Shown in pieces: positions 46,010 to 56,420 of a stretch of 64,000 nt of DNA. The translations under genes were made by a program, and so were the position numbers. Source of the stretch: Cycas panzhihuaensis (taxonomy: Eukaryota; Cycadophyta); contig CM041465.1 in NCBI GenBank assembly GCA_023213395.1, forward strand, positions 12,772,001 to 12,836,000, given 5' to 3'. Under the pieces are notes generated by a model. The model made no database searches and was not told the origin of the DNA. It saw only the letters and a program-made list of their open reading frames with translations. Numbering within the stretch: position 1 is the stretch's first letter; each line of letters opens with the position of its first letter.

Positions 46010-46540
46010 TTATAAACTAAGAGAAGTCAAGCACCATTTAAACTTCTCCAATAGTACTAGGTTTGTGAACATGTCAATACAATTATATTTTGTGTTAACC
46101 TTTTCTAGTGCCACTCCAACTACTTCTACAACCTGTCTAACAAAATGGTATTTAAGAGCAATATGATTTGTCTTATTATGATAAGCTAGATTCTTTGCTA
46201 AGTAAATGGCACTTTGATTGTCACAAAATACCTTTACCTTTTTCTGTTTACTTCCAAGCTCAACCAATAGACCCTACAACGAAATTACTTCCTTACAAGT
46301 ATGTGTTGTAGCAGCATATTCTGTTTTTGTATTCGATAATGTAATTATACTCTATAATTTTGACATCCAACTAACTAGACCATTTGCAAAAGTAAACACA
46401 TAACCCAATGTATACCTTCTCTTGTCTAAATCTCCTACAAAGTTTGAATCAACATATCTACAAACATGATTATCTGTACCTCCAAAAGTGATGCAATAGT
46501 CACTTGTGTCCCTCAAATACTGAAGCACCCATTTTACTAT
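46010..46540 (-). pseudogene. Copia H RNase H
   Basis: The open piece 46267-46010 reads VKVFCDNQSAIYLAKNLAYH with catalytic Asp in CDNQSA, then TNHIALKYHFVRQVV and the C-terminal CIDMFTNLVLLEKF where most elements have ADMFTK. Upstream (46270-46540) AEYAATTHTCKEVISL and YVDSNFVGDLDKR pieces are visible. Some stops. Same family as J (61300-61735). Confidence 0.85.
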
Positions 46541-47600
46541 TGCCTAATATTCATTTCCTAAATTTGCCATAAACCTGCTAACTACACTAACTGCATGTAA
46601 AATATTAGGTCTTGTACATACCATGGCATATATCAAACTTTCTACTACACTGACATAAAGTATATAATATATATAATCATTTTCTTTTTCACTACTAGGA
46701 CTTATCCTTAAAGAAAGCTTGAAATAGGAAGCCAACGGGATACTAGTTGGTTTACATTTGCTATTCCAATTTTAGTTAGCAGCTTCTCCATATATTTTTG
46801 CTATAATAACCATAGCTTACTATTTTTCCTATCTCTATATATATCCATCCTTAAGATTTGTTTTGTAGCTCCTAGATCCTTCATATCAAAAGTCCTAGCC
46901 AATTTAGCCTTTAAGTTGTTGATTTTTGTCATACTCTTGCTTACAACGAGCATGTGATCAACATACAATATCAAGATAATGAATAAGCTATTGTCTAAGA
47001 ATTTAAAGTAAACACAATGATCATACTCACTTCTATTGAAAATTTAGCTCTCTATTAAGGTATCAAACTTCTTGTACCATTGCATGGGTGATTGCTTCAG
47101 GCCATATAATGATTTCCTGAGGCTACAAATAAGTCTTTTCCTGTCATCCTATGCAAACCCTTCTAATTGATTCAGATAGATCTCCTTATCTAAATCTCCA
47201 TGAAGATAAGCTATTTTTACATCTAACTACTCCAACTCTAAATCAAGAGAAGCTACCAATGCTGATAGAACTTAAATTGAAATAAGTTTAATAACTAGTG
47301 AAAAGATTTCATAAAAAATAATACCTACTTTCTATGTAAAGCCTTTATCCATTAGTCTTGCCATATATTTGTTAATCTTTCTATCAACATCTATTTTTTC
47401 TTGAAAACCCACCTATAACCAATAGTATTTCTACAATATGGAAGTTCTACTAAGTCCCATGAATTATTTTTCTTTAAAGTATCTATCTCTTTTTGTATAG
47501 CCCTCATCTACTTCTCATTATGGATATCATCTATTAATTCTTGATAGTATGTAGGCTCACTATCATTAGAAAATAAAGTAATAGAAATAGAAGGGTTATA
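46541..47600 (-). pseudogene. Copia H reverse transcriptase
   Basis: Pieces in order: NKWVFKKKYRLD-type N-terminus near 47400, KVCYKFFHKIFSLVIKL and LQLMLALVASLDLELE near 47230, AYLHGDLDKEIYLNQLEGF, ICSLRKSLYGLKQSPMQWYKKF (about 47060-47130), the catalytic strand YVDHMLVV near 46955, and the open piece 46735-46544. The second Asp of YVDD is His (GAT CAC), so the enzyme is inactive. Several further stops. Confidence 0.85.
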
Positions 47601-48950
47601 CCTATCATGCAGATGACTAACTTATATACATCGGTTAATAGTTAATGGAGGAGTATCCACATACTGTTATAAATCTAGTATAGATTCATCTTCAGGAGGC
47701 TCTTCCTACTTTTCTATTTCTAAAGATGGTTGGGTCTCAAGCTTGACCTATTAATGTTTAACTTTCTACTCTTGTTTCACTTTAACTTCTACACTATCTA
47801 ATTTTAGAAAGGGAGATTCATCAAATATAACATCTTTGTTAATAGTGATCTTGTAGGCAGTAGGATCCTATAACTTATATCCCTTCACACTATTTGTATC
47901 ACCATAACCAATAAAGATACATCTATTCAATTTCAAGTCTAACTTTAAATGTTGACTTTTATTAGTCAAGGCATAAGCATCACAACCAAAAACTTTCAAA
48001 TTTGAATAGTCACATGGATGTCCAATCCATACCTCTTCAAGAATCTTGTAGTCTATTGTAAGTGATGGTGACCTATTTACTAAATAATAAGTTGTCTGAA
48101 TAACTTTTACCCATAAGCTTTACTCTACTTCTACATTATTTAGCATGCTTCTTGCATTTTCCTAGAGTGTCCTACTCATGTGCTCAGTCATGCCATTCAG
48201 ATGTAGAGTAAAGATAATGGTCTTATACCTTTCAATTCCAACTTCTTTGTAATAGTTCTCAAACTCCAAAGAGTTGAACTCATCTCCATTATCAGTTCTT
48301 AAACATTTGATTAACATGTCGGTACTCTTCTCAACCAAAGCCTTAAACTACTTAAACATATTGAAAACTTTAGATTTCTTTTTTAAAAGATAGACCCATA
48401 CCTTTTTGGAGTAATCATCTATAAATATAATAAAGTACAATGATCCTCCATAAGATATTATAAGGGTTGGTCCCCATACATCTAAATATACATAATCCAG
48501 ATCACTTTTACTAGTGTGACTTCTTACTTTGAACCTGAGTCTACATTGCTTTCTAAAAATATAATGTTTATAAAAAGTTAAATCTAAAAGTTACAAGTTC
48601 GGAAGGAACTTATAGTTCATCAACACCTTAAGTCCTTTATCACTCATGTGCCCAAGTCTCTAATACCATAACTGAGTTGAATCTTCTATAGTCTTTAATG
48701 TTGTAGTTATATGGTTGACATCTGTACTTCCTAACAAAATATAAAGGTCTCCTTTCTTTAAGGGTTTCATAATAACTAAAGTGCCCTTTGACACTTTCAA
48801 GACTCCTTCATGACCTGTGTACTTATAACCACCAGAATCTAGTTCACCTAAGGAAATTGTATTCCTTTTATATTAGATGTATATCTAACTTTAGTTAATG
48901 TTCTTACTATACCATTGAACGTTTTAATTATGATGCTACTAGTGCCTACT
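47601..48950 (-). pseudogene. Copia H integrase and linker
   Basis: Visible on the minus strand: TQLWYWRLGHMSDKGLKVLMN (pre-integrase), HYIFRKQCRLRFK, DLDYVYLDVWGPTLIIS, SLYFIIFIDDYSKKVW, LIKCLRTDNGDEFNSLEFENYYKEVGI (Asp 2 region), NGMTEHMSRTL (the third catalytic residue Glu is kept in MTEHM), and LSRSPSLTIDYKILEEVWIGH. The linker (47601-47960) ends VIFDESPFLKLDSVEVKVKQE. Stops interrupt it at several Gln or Trp positions. Confidence 0.82.
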
Positions 48951-49160
48951 ATCTTATAGTAAACTTTATTTCCCATAAGCACATCACCACCATAAAGAGG
49001 TTGGTATAATGAAAACTAACTCTTATATGGACACATGTGGTGTGAAGCACCTGAATCTAATAACTAGTCATGATGATAATAGGAAACATTGTAAGCAGCC
49101 AAGATATCATCATATATACCTTTATTTAACTCCACATGATTATCCTTCTTGGTAGGATCT
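48951..49160 (-). pseudogene. Copia H protease
   Basis: The minus strand reads YHHDWLLDSGASHHMCPYKS-like sequence with interruptions (TAG in DWLLDS*... near 49060), then YQPLYGGDVLMGNKVYYKIVGTS. Same order as I (62460-62738) and J (58680-58900). The active site is of the LDSGAS type, typical of copia. Confidence 0.75.
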
Positions 49161-49924
49161 TTATTTTTTTAGAACTCCTTCCTTTTGTAGCAATCGTTCT
49201 TGAGGTGACTTATCTTATTACAATGCCAACATCTGAGCTCACTCTTCTTCCTTTTTGACTTTGATCTCAATGTGTCCCTATAGCTTTCTTCTCTCTCAAT
49301 TGATTTGCCCCTTACTATCATAGCTTCTAGTATAGAGGTTTCAAGACTAGACTTCTTCCTCACCTCTTTCGTCAATAAAGCACTCATAATATAATCATAT
49401 TATAGTTTATCTATAATGCTAAAATCAATTGAGGTGATAATATTATCCCAAGATTTTGATAATGAACATAATAAGGTAACAACCTTATCCTCATCCTTAA
49501 TTATGATATCAATACTAGCTAACTAATAAATAAGAGTATTAAAAATATTTAAATGACCAGGAACTTTTATACCTTCCTTCATCCATAATGAGTACAGTTG
49601 TCTCTTCAAGTAGATTCAATTTGTCAGTAATCTGGTCATGTACAAACCTTCTAACTAGGTCTATAATCTTGTTACTGTCTTCTCCCCTACGATGTTAAAT
49701 AGAACTTTGTCTGCTAAGAAAAATCATATTGTGTTAAGAGCCTTTTTATCCAGATCATCCTATTCATCACTGTCTATGCCTATGGGTTTTTTCAATTTAT
49801 CTTCTAGAGTTCTATATAATCCCTACTTTACTAGAACATCATATGCTTTTAACTCCCACAACTCGAAGATATTCTTGCTATTGAATTTCTCCACCTTAAA
49901 CTTTATATTTGTTAGTTTCACCAT
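49161..49924 (-). pseudogene. Copia H gag
   Basis: Start ATG at 49924 (MVKLTNIKFKVEKFN, then KNIFELWELKAYDVL), the F-N/D-G-x-N-F-x-x-W motif of UBN2 gag. The C-terminal open piece 49387-49169 carries an intact CX2CX4HX4C zinc knuckle, CWHCNKISHLKNDC, after a basic Ser/Lys stretch. It is the only copy in this family with all four zinc ligands here. Stops include TAG after DVLVK. Gag packages element RNA. Confidence 0.88.
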
Positions 49925-49982
49925 TTAGTACAGAAACAACTCACACCAAAACCTTCACAAACTCACTATAAAAATAAAAGTT

Positions 49983-49994
49983 GCTCTAATACCA
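49983..49994 (-). promoter_or_regulatory. Primer-binding site of H (tRNA-iMet-like)
   Basis: The minus strand reads TGGTATTAGAGC two bases after the 5' LTR, one change from the iMet complement TGGTATCAGAGC. Confidence 0.85.
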
Positions 49995-49996
49995 CT

Positions 49997-50650
49997 TGTT
50001 GAGAAAACTAGATCCTAATAACCAAAAATTGTCACTAAGATCTAAACTATTTTACAACTAGTTATAGAAATTAAAATTAAAATTTAGTATACAAGTTCTT
50101 AAATGAGAGATAATATAATAAATAAATCAGAAAACCAAATCATCATATATACACTAGATATAATATGGTAAAATCTTAGTAGTGTGTTAGGGAAGCATCC
50201 ACATAAGAAAGGTATTAATCTTTATTATCCAAGAATGGAGAAATGCATATAATCTACAGTAGAATGCTCACTACAATAACCAGCTACCTCTTCTTAATAT
50301 AGTATATCTAATACATCAAATATCATCAACATAATGAAAAAACACCCTAAATCAGGCTATATGAGAGAGTCATATAAGGCACAAATCTCAACCATCAAAT
50401 CTGGTATATTTGAATGAATGACCTTGATTCTCTTTATAATTTAGTACGTCTTACAGTGCTGTCCTTTTGGGTCAAGGGCTACTACCCATGAATTTCTATT
50501 TGTAGGGGGGTTTTGGCAACCCCTACACCCCCTAGCTAAGGGGAGCTCTCACCCACCTTGGATCCCCTTGTGAAAGTTTAGGGGGGGAAACTGTGATGTT
50601 AACCTATCAAAATTTTTACCTCCAAAATATTGTTATCATATTATCTAATA
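49997..50650 (-). repeat. 5' LTR of copia H
   Basis: 654 bp, plus strand tgttgagaaaactag to tattatctaata. On the element strand it has a TATA-like catatag near 50365 and an AATAAAG polyadenylation word near 50225. A GC-rich island (50470-50600) lies upstream of the TATA. Confidence 0.88.
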
Positions 50651-51092
50651 TAAGAGAGCTAAAATAAGGGCCAAAGTAATGCCTCATTTAATCTCTTAAA
50701 AGTTAGCTTGGGTTATGGGGGTCTAATGAATAGACTCTTCTTCTTGAGGAGATTTGTCAAGGATTTGGTATTCATGGAAAATTTTGCCAAGAAATGTAAT
50801 AACAAACCTAAATGCCCTAAGAAAGACTTAATTTATTTTTGGGTTTTGGTGGGGGAATTTCTATAATTACTTTAATTTTCTTAAGATCAACTTAGATCCC
50901 CTTCTAGGAGATGAAAAACTCTAAGAGTTTATTAAATATAATAGTAAAGGTGCATTTATATGGGTTTAGGCTAACATAAAACTTTTTATATCTCATGAAG
51001 ATTTTCCTAAGATCAGAAGGATGGTTACTCCTCTTTTGTGAGAGGCTCAAAAGGTCATCCATGAACTCCTCAAGAATTTTATTGATGACATC
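50651..51092 (-). pseudogene. Gypsy D reverse transcriptase, C-terminal part
   Basis: Open piece from 51092 leftward: DVINKILEEFMDDLLSLSQKR, then FYVSLNPYKCTFTI and LLEFFIS. It aligns with residues 128-195 of the RT of B; FMDD is intact. Beyond 50904 the match continues with stops (VIIEIPPPKPKNK for the ILDMPPLRTQRQ stretch of B) to the LTR of H. Confidence 0.88.
51088..51092. repeat. Target-site duplication of E, left
   Basis: acatc here and at 53200-53204 flank element E exactly; the gypsy RT reading resumes when one copy is removed. Confidence 0.9.
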
Positions 51093-51339
51093 TACTATGA
51101 TCCTCCACCATATGAGGTTACTCTTATTGTATTTATCCCACATGCATAAGTCTAAGAGATGGGCAACCTTAATATCCCATATATATGTATGTAATGTATA
51201 AGTGAGATCATCATGATGTATTTTGTAATCTTATATTAATGAATGTTCTTTAGAACTTCATCTTCTTCTTTATCTTTTATCTATCATTTTCTATTTCTAT
51301 TTCTCTATGTTGAATGGTAACAGGAATAGGTTCATTACA
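51093..51339 (+). repeat. 5' LTR of E
   Basis: 247 bp from tactatgatcctcc (TG changed to TA) to ggttcattaca. The A/T-rich middle has a catatatatatg stretch near 51176 that may serve as TATA. Confidence 0.92.
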
Positions 51340-51341
51340 AT

Positions 51342-51353
51342 TGGTATCAGAGC
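51342..51353 (+). promoter_or_regulatory. Primer-binding site of E (tRNA-iMet)
   Basis: TGGTATCAGAGC two bases after the 5' LTR, identical to that of copia G. Confidence 0.93.
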
Positions 51354-52047
51354 GGTGATCTTAGAGGTGTCATCAAGGGTTTGAAAGCATCTTCGAGAGA
51401 ATAAACGTTGAAAATTCTAAGAAGCAATGGCGAAATTAAGACGAAATGGCTCTTTTTATAAATTTTGAGTGATCACACTACATATTTTAGGGTGAAAGTG
51501 TGAAAATTATAGCAAAATTAATTTCGGCCTACTTTTTTTCTGTCATCCTAATTTTGGGACAGATCTGCAACCTCAACTTCAAAGAGCCATAACATTTACT
51601 ACAGGTATCCAAATGACCTCAATTTTTTTTTTATTCTATGTGTTTTTTAATTTACTTTCCAACAGAAGTAGTTTGAGGTTCATCAAAGTTTAAAGTAAAT
51701 GTTATTAGCATTTTATCACTAAGTACTATTTTAGCCTATAAAAACCCTAACAGTGAAATTCTTAAAAGGGGTATAACTTTTGATCTAGATATCAGAATTC
51801 AATTCCATTTATACCATTGGAATTGTATTTTAGAGGGCGTCATCCTACTCTATATTTTATATATTTTTGAGCTATATTTTTTTAAAAAATAATTATTTTT
51901 AAATTAAGGGTTTCATATTATATTTTCTTAGCCATTAAGACCATGGTCTCAAAACCATTGCTCATGAGGCCCAATATATAATTTTGTATCAAAATTAGGG
52001 GATAACAGGCTATAGAAACCCCTAATCTCTCCTATATCCACATTATC
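51354..52047 (+). other. Leader of element E
   Basis: About 0.7 kb of AT-rich sequence without a coding domain. It is longer than the LTR and presumably holds the packaging signal; nothing in it shows this directly. Confidence 0.5.
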
Positions 52048-52746
52048 ATGGCTACTTAAAGGCTTATACTGCACATCTGTAATGCGGATGGAACTCTTTC
52101 TGTAGATGATTGGGTTAAAGATATGCATGTATATTTAAAATCATTTGATAAATACTACAAGTACAGTGAGGAGATGAGTAAAGTAGCCTCATTATATCTA
52201 CAATGAGAGACTTATCTTTGGTTTAAAGATTAGGATAACACATCTATTCTTTGTACTACATTTGATCAGCTAGAACGAGTTATCTGTAAGAAATATAATG
52301 CTTCTTGGTGGAAGGAGATGCAAAGTCTTGAACAAGACAAACAAGAAGCACGATAAATACTTGATAACTATAATCATAGTGTGGGACAAGGAATTCTCCC
52401 AACTCCACAAAGTCAAGAATAAAAGGAAGATTATGAGAAAGAAGAGGAATGTCAAGAGCAGGTAATAGAAGTTATTTGCCATCCCACACCACTGGCTGCA
52501 CCCAAGGACAAGGAAGAAAAGGTATCACAGAAAATGGAAGAGCAGGTAACAAAAGTTATTTGCCACCCCACACCACCAATGACACCTAAGGATAAGGAAG
52601 AAAAGGCATCACAAATGGTTGAAAGACAAACTAAAGTGGAACCATATTGGCATCCACATTATCAAGAGGCCCAGTGCAACAAAACTTATCAAGCAAGGTA
52701 TTCATCTACTACAAACACCAGGCAAGTACAACATTCAAGCTTATGA
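52048..52746 (+). pseudogene. Gag-like frame of element E, broken
   Basis: A single frame runs from ATG 52048 to TGA at 52744-52746. It reads VDDWVKDMHVYLKSFDKYY, EEMSKVASLYL, ETYLWFKD, TTFDQLERVICKKYNASWW and ends in a Lys/Glu-rich tail with ICHPTPPMTPKDKEEKASQ repeated twice (52478-52610). The pattern of Asp-Trp start, KVASLYLxGxTYLWFxD and FDQLxxxICKKY resembles the Retrotrans_gag capsid core. In-frame stops occur at 52057, near 52204, near 52228, near 52354 and near 52420. The tail has no zinc knuckle. It would make particle protein only. Confidence 0.75.
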
Positions 52747-52937
52747 TTTCAATATTACAGATATGTAGAGTATATTAGAGGATATTCAGGATGTATTAAG
52801 ATCAACTTGGGATGGATAAATCCCCATTCCATGCACAACTTTTCTTCCAACATTCGTATGAATTATCGATTAAAGAATAATAATAAGAGATGGTCATATA
52901 TATCATTAAATCAGGATGCTTCGAGGGTGAAGCATTT

Positions 52938-52952
52938 TTAGAGGGGAGGGCA
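52938..52952 (+). promoter_or_regulatory. Polypurine tract of E
   Basis: tttagaggggagggca directly before the TG of the right LTR. Confidence 0.85.
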
Positions 52953-53199
52953 TGTTATGATCCTCCACCATATGAGGTTACTCTTATTGTATTTATCCCA
53001 CATGTATAAGTCTAAGAGATGGGCAGCCTTAATAGCCCATATATATGTATGTAATATATAAGTGGGGTCATCATGATGTATTTTGTAATCTTATATTAAT
53101 GAATGTTTTTTGGAACTTCATCTTCTTCTTTATCTTTTGTCTATCATTTTCTATTTCTATTTCTCTATGTTGAATGGTAATAGGAATAGATTTGTTACA
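52953..53199 (+). repeat. 3' LTR of E
   Basis: 247 bp from tgttatgatcctcc to agatttgttaca; TG...CA ends intact. Followed by target copy acatc. Confidence 0.93.
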
Positions 53200-53620
53200 A
53201 CATCATAGAAGATTAAGTGCATAACCTACTAGTATATTGCATTCATATTATTTAGGTTGAAGGGCATTACCACATAAATGAAGGTTCCTTATAAGGTGGT
53301 GAACTTAGTTTTACGATGGTCTTCTAATGAGATCTAGATCTAGTTATAGCCTGAGAAGCCTCCCATAAAGGACGACTTCAAATCTCATCATCTTATTTAT
53401 GATATGGTTAATGAATGGAAGGGAGAAGTTATCTTTGGGGTACATATTATTTATTTCTATAAATTCAATGAAAATGTAAATGGCCCTTTTTTCTTACCAT
53501 AGGTACAATGTTGAATACTTATTTAAGGTAGTTTATTAGAGTAATCAATTAGTCATTATATAGATTATCTACCTTCATTTTGATAGCTATTGAGAATTTT
53601 GTATGGATAAGGTGTTACTT
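53200..53620 (-). pseudogene. Gypsy D reverse transcriptase, N-terminal part
   Basis: Minus-strand pieces: KEKRAIYIFIEFIEI where B has KKNGAICICVDFCNI, NYFSLPFINHIINKM, MSFMGGFSGYN, KTKFTTLYGTFIYVVMPFNLNN. They match residues 20-115 of the RT of B in order. Stops and small shifts break it. The C-terminal part lies beyond E at 51092. Confidence 0.78.
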
Positions 53621-55119
53621 TTATATAATGTGCTTGGATCCAGGGATAGTGATTAGGTTTTTGGTGGTGATCTTAGGGCTTATACCCTTTATATTAACAT
53701 TTCCCAATGCAAAGATGTCTTAAAATTCCCCTAACAAAGTAATGTATTCATTCATCTCTTTAAGGAAGTATTTGGTTCTAATTTTGATGATCTTGCTAGA
53801 GGCTAGGATGATATCCATAGTCTCTCCTAAGAGAAAGATATTCTCTTTCTCAAAGTGATGAGGGTCTTGGGTAATAAGTGGATTTTAGGGAGACTTCATA
53901 TTACTAGGATCAACAAGGGAGGATCCAAAGGTAAGATATTTTTAAAACCATAATTTATAGTAATTTGGAAGGAGATTGGTGGATGCCCCTATTAAATGCT
54001 TGAGTAGTGCTTCATCATTCTTAAAGTACATAACCATGTGGATGGTTTCAAATATGATGGGAAGTTCTAGTCTTTTGATAGAGGGGTTTATATACCTATT
54101 AAATTCCCACTTAAAGTTGTAGTGTAAATCTTTAAAGGAATTAGAGTAAAGGTATTTAATAGGAGTAAGGGAAAGGTATTTAATAGGAGTAAGGGAAAGC
54201 CTTATAATGATAGGAGCAAAGGAAGGGTCATTTAAGTCTTGATCTAGCTTAGGATTAAAGACAAGGGGGCTAATGGGCTCATAGAGAAGATAAGGAGGGG
54301 GAAAGTCATATATAAGGGACTCAATATGTCAAAAGACTCAAATAGACTCTCTATTTAAATCATGAATAAGGGGACTTCATCTAAATCTAATTGAGTAATA
54401 GTAGAATCAAGGGAGTCATATACATAATGAATCATATTAATGGTTTATGGTTGGGAAAGGGGGTGACTTTTAATACTCAATGAGGGACTAAACTCTATTG
54501 CAGGGTGGTTATGGGTCCTAACCATATTGTCCAAATGGGCAACTAGTCAAGGGACTTCTTCTTGGTAGGTTGCCTAAATGAGAAGTAGGCAAGTAAGCTA
54601 AATTAGGTATTATAACTCAAGAATGTCTTAAGGAAGGTTAACATAGTGGTTATGAATAAGTTGGTTGGAATGATAAATGAGACAAGTTAGTTTAAAAGGA
54701 GATACCCTAGAGGGTAGAGGGGGTATGGGTTTGGCTCATAGATTCTGTACAAGGTCTTATTAGGGATGAGGCATATGAGAGGTCATTAGAGAATGACTAA
54801 AAGGAGGTGGAATATCTCCATGAAATAATTCCTTTAGTATATAAGAAATAACAACCACCAGGCATATAGGATGGCTAAGTAGATATAGCTACTTATACCA
54901 ATAGGAGCGAAAGATACCATGTTTAGCTCAAAAGGATGATGATTATCATCAAGCCAGAGATATAAACCTTAGAGAAAGGTAGCAAAAGAAGGGTTTGGCT
55001 CTTTAGTCTTGTCATCCATGGCATCAAAGATAGCTTGGACTACTAGTTAGGAGGATCAAGAAGGGGAAGTTTCACACATTACTATGTGCATTATTCTATC
55101 ATAGATTAACTTTAATTTC
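53621..55119 (-). pseudogene. Gypsy D protease-RT linker region
   Basis: About 1.5 kb between protease and RT. It shares the frame of the C and B linkers only in patches: a GYFLYESILGEP-type N-term is not seen, while MVYFKNDEALLKHLIGASTNLLPNYYK (near 54040-53950) matches DYFEDDEALLMHLASLAPNLPSG of B. A direct repeat of taaaggtatttaataggagtaagggaaag lies near 54165-54200. Heavily broken. Confidence 0.65.
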
Positions 55120-55691
55120 CTCCATAAGGAAGAGCAAACTAGCCCCATCTAATATAACTAAGGTTGCCCTAAAAGGAGGTTATAATTGATATTTTATGTT
55201 AAGAATAATAGTATCAGTGACGATGGTTTTATCCTGACGGGTTAAGAGCATGGTGACTGTCTTGAGAGGTGCCTTTTCATTTCGATTGTATCCCTAACAT
55301 TTCCATAAGACTTTGATCAACAAGCCCAATGTTGAGCTTCCCAAATATTTAGGTGGTAGTGTATTCATTGAAGACTTATTACCAACAATAGTTCTTTTTA
55401 AAGAAAAATTTGGGGTTTCAATGGTGATGGAAAAAGAGTAGTGATAATAGTACTTGAACTCTTTAGTAGGTGGCAAGTCATTGAAGTCAAAAGAAATGAT
55501 TAGTTGGTCTTAAGGGGCAGTAGTCATAATACATGTTGTATTAGTTTGAGTAGATTTATAGGACATCCATCGTGGACATACCCATAAAAGCTATATGAAG
55601 TTCTTCCATAATAGAGAAAGTCTTCCCCTTACCAGTGGGTTGAGGAAGGACCTTCCTAAAATCATATTAGTTAGGATAGATAGGAATGGTC
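55120..55691 (-). pseudogene. Gypsy D aspartic protease
   Basis: The open piece 55476-55294 reads KEFKYYYHYSFSITIETPNF and LKRTIVGNKSSMNTLPPKYL, aligning with FPFTITIDTPDC and RTTVVDNDSSVNAMPL of B. The catalytic Asp is Gly (GNK), so it is dead. Downstream GYNRNEKAPLKTVTMLLT and a TIILNIKYQL piece follow the B order. Upstream sequence reaches 55691, where copia I cuts it. Confidence 0.78.
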
Positions 55692-56348
55692 TATTAGATA
55701 ATATGATAACAATATTGTGGAGGTAAAATTTTTGATAGATTAGCAATGTAGTTTTGCCTCTAAACTTTCATGGGGGGATCTAAGGGGGATGGGAGCCCCC
55801 TTTGGGAAGGGGATGTCAGGGGAGTCATAACCACCCTCATAAATGGAGGTTTGGAGGCAGTACTTGTGACCTAGAATACTAGCACTATAAAACATACTAA
55901 ATTAGAAAGAGAATTAGAGTAATTAATTAAAAATATCTCAAATTTAATGGTCAAGACTTGTGCCTTATATGACTCTCTCATATAGCCTGATTTAGGGTGT
56001 TTTCTCATTATGTTGATAGTATTCGATATGTTGGATGTACTATAATGATGAGGGGTGGCTAATTGTTGTTACTATAAGCATTTTGTCATAGATTATATAC
56101 ATTCCTCCATTCCTAGATAATAAAGATCGATATCATTCTTATATGGATGTTTCCCTAGTATACTACTAGGGTTTTACCATGTTATATCTAGTGTATATAT
56201 GATGATTTAGCTTTTCGGTTTATTTATTATATTATTTCTAGTTTAAGAATTTACATATTAAATTTTAGTTTCAATTCCTATAACTAGTTGCAAAATAGTT
56301 TAGATCTTGGTGGTGGTTTTTGGTTATTGGGACCTAGTTTTCTTAATA
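55692..56348 (+). repeat. 5' LTR of copia I
   Basis: 657 bp from tattagataatatgata (TG changed to TA) to cctagttttcttaata. It has a GC-rich island at 55770-55870, a TATA-like catatag at 55979 and AATAAAG at 56124. It aligns throughout with the LTRs of H and J. Confidence 0.9.
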
Positions 56349-56350
56349 AG

Positions 56351-56362
56351 TGGTATCAAGGC
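56351..56362 (+). promoter_or_regulatory. Primer-binding site of I
   Basis: TGGTATCAAGGC two bases after the LTR, a decayed form of the tRNA-iMet site TGGTATCAGAGC (compare J, TGGTATCGAAGC). Confidence 0.8.
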
Positions 56363-56420
56363 TACCCTTATTTTTGTAGGGAATTTATGAAGGTTTTGGG
56401 GTCAACTTTTTTTGTACCAA

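Larger units (their letters stand above)
30136..50650 (-). mobile_element. Ty1/copia element H, split by F and G
   Basis: Element H reads leftward from its 5' LTR (49997-50650) through gag, protease, integrase, RT and RNase H (49924-46010) to its 3' LTR. The 3' LTR is cut into 30136-30322 and 45476-45952 by copia F. Without F the 3' LTR would be about 659 bp against 654 bp for the 5' LTR. The primer site is tRNA-iMet-like. The flanking quintets (gacta left, taaga right) do not match, unlike the other elements here. It belongs to the same family as I and J. Confidence 0.85.
51093..53199 (+). mobile_element. Gag-only non-autonomous LTR element E (2.1 kb)
   Basis: It has two 247-bp LTRs (51093-51339 and 52953-53199), a tRNA-iMet primer site, a polypurine tract and perfect ACATC target duplication. 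The 1.6-kb interior holds a broken gag-like frame and no protease, RT or integrase. This is the layout of terminal-repeat elements with gag (TR-GAG type), which move with enzymes of other elements. It sits within RT of gypsy D. I counted about 15 differences between the LTRs, 14 of them transitions. Confidence 0.9.
50651..55691 (-). mobile_element. Ty3/gypsy fragment D, split by E
   Basis: Minus-strand gypsy sequence related to B and C: protease (55120-55600), linker, RT (53600-53200 and 51092-50700). It is bounded by copia H on the left and copia I on the right, so both ends of D are cut. The break at E can be closed exactly when the target copy acatc is counted once. Very AT-rich and stop-filled, so old. 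Confidence 0.85.

Noticed and set aside
51176-51240. CRISPR-like or satellite repeat because of repeated 247-bp blocks.
   Set aside because: There are only two copies and they have all LTR hallmarks (TG/CA, primer site, polypurine tract, target duplication).
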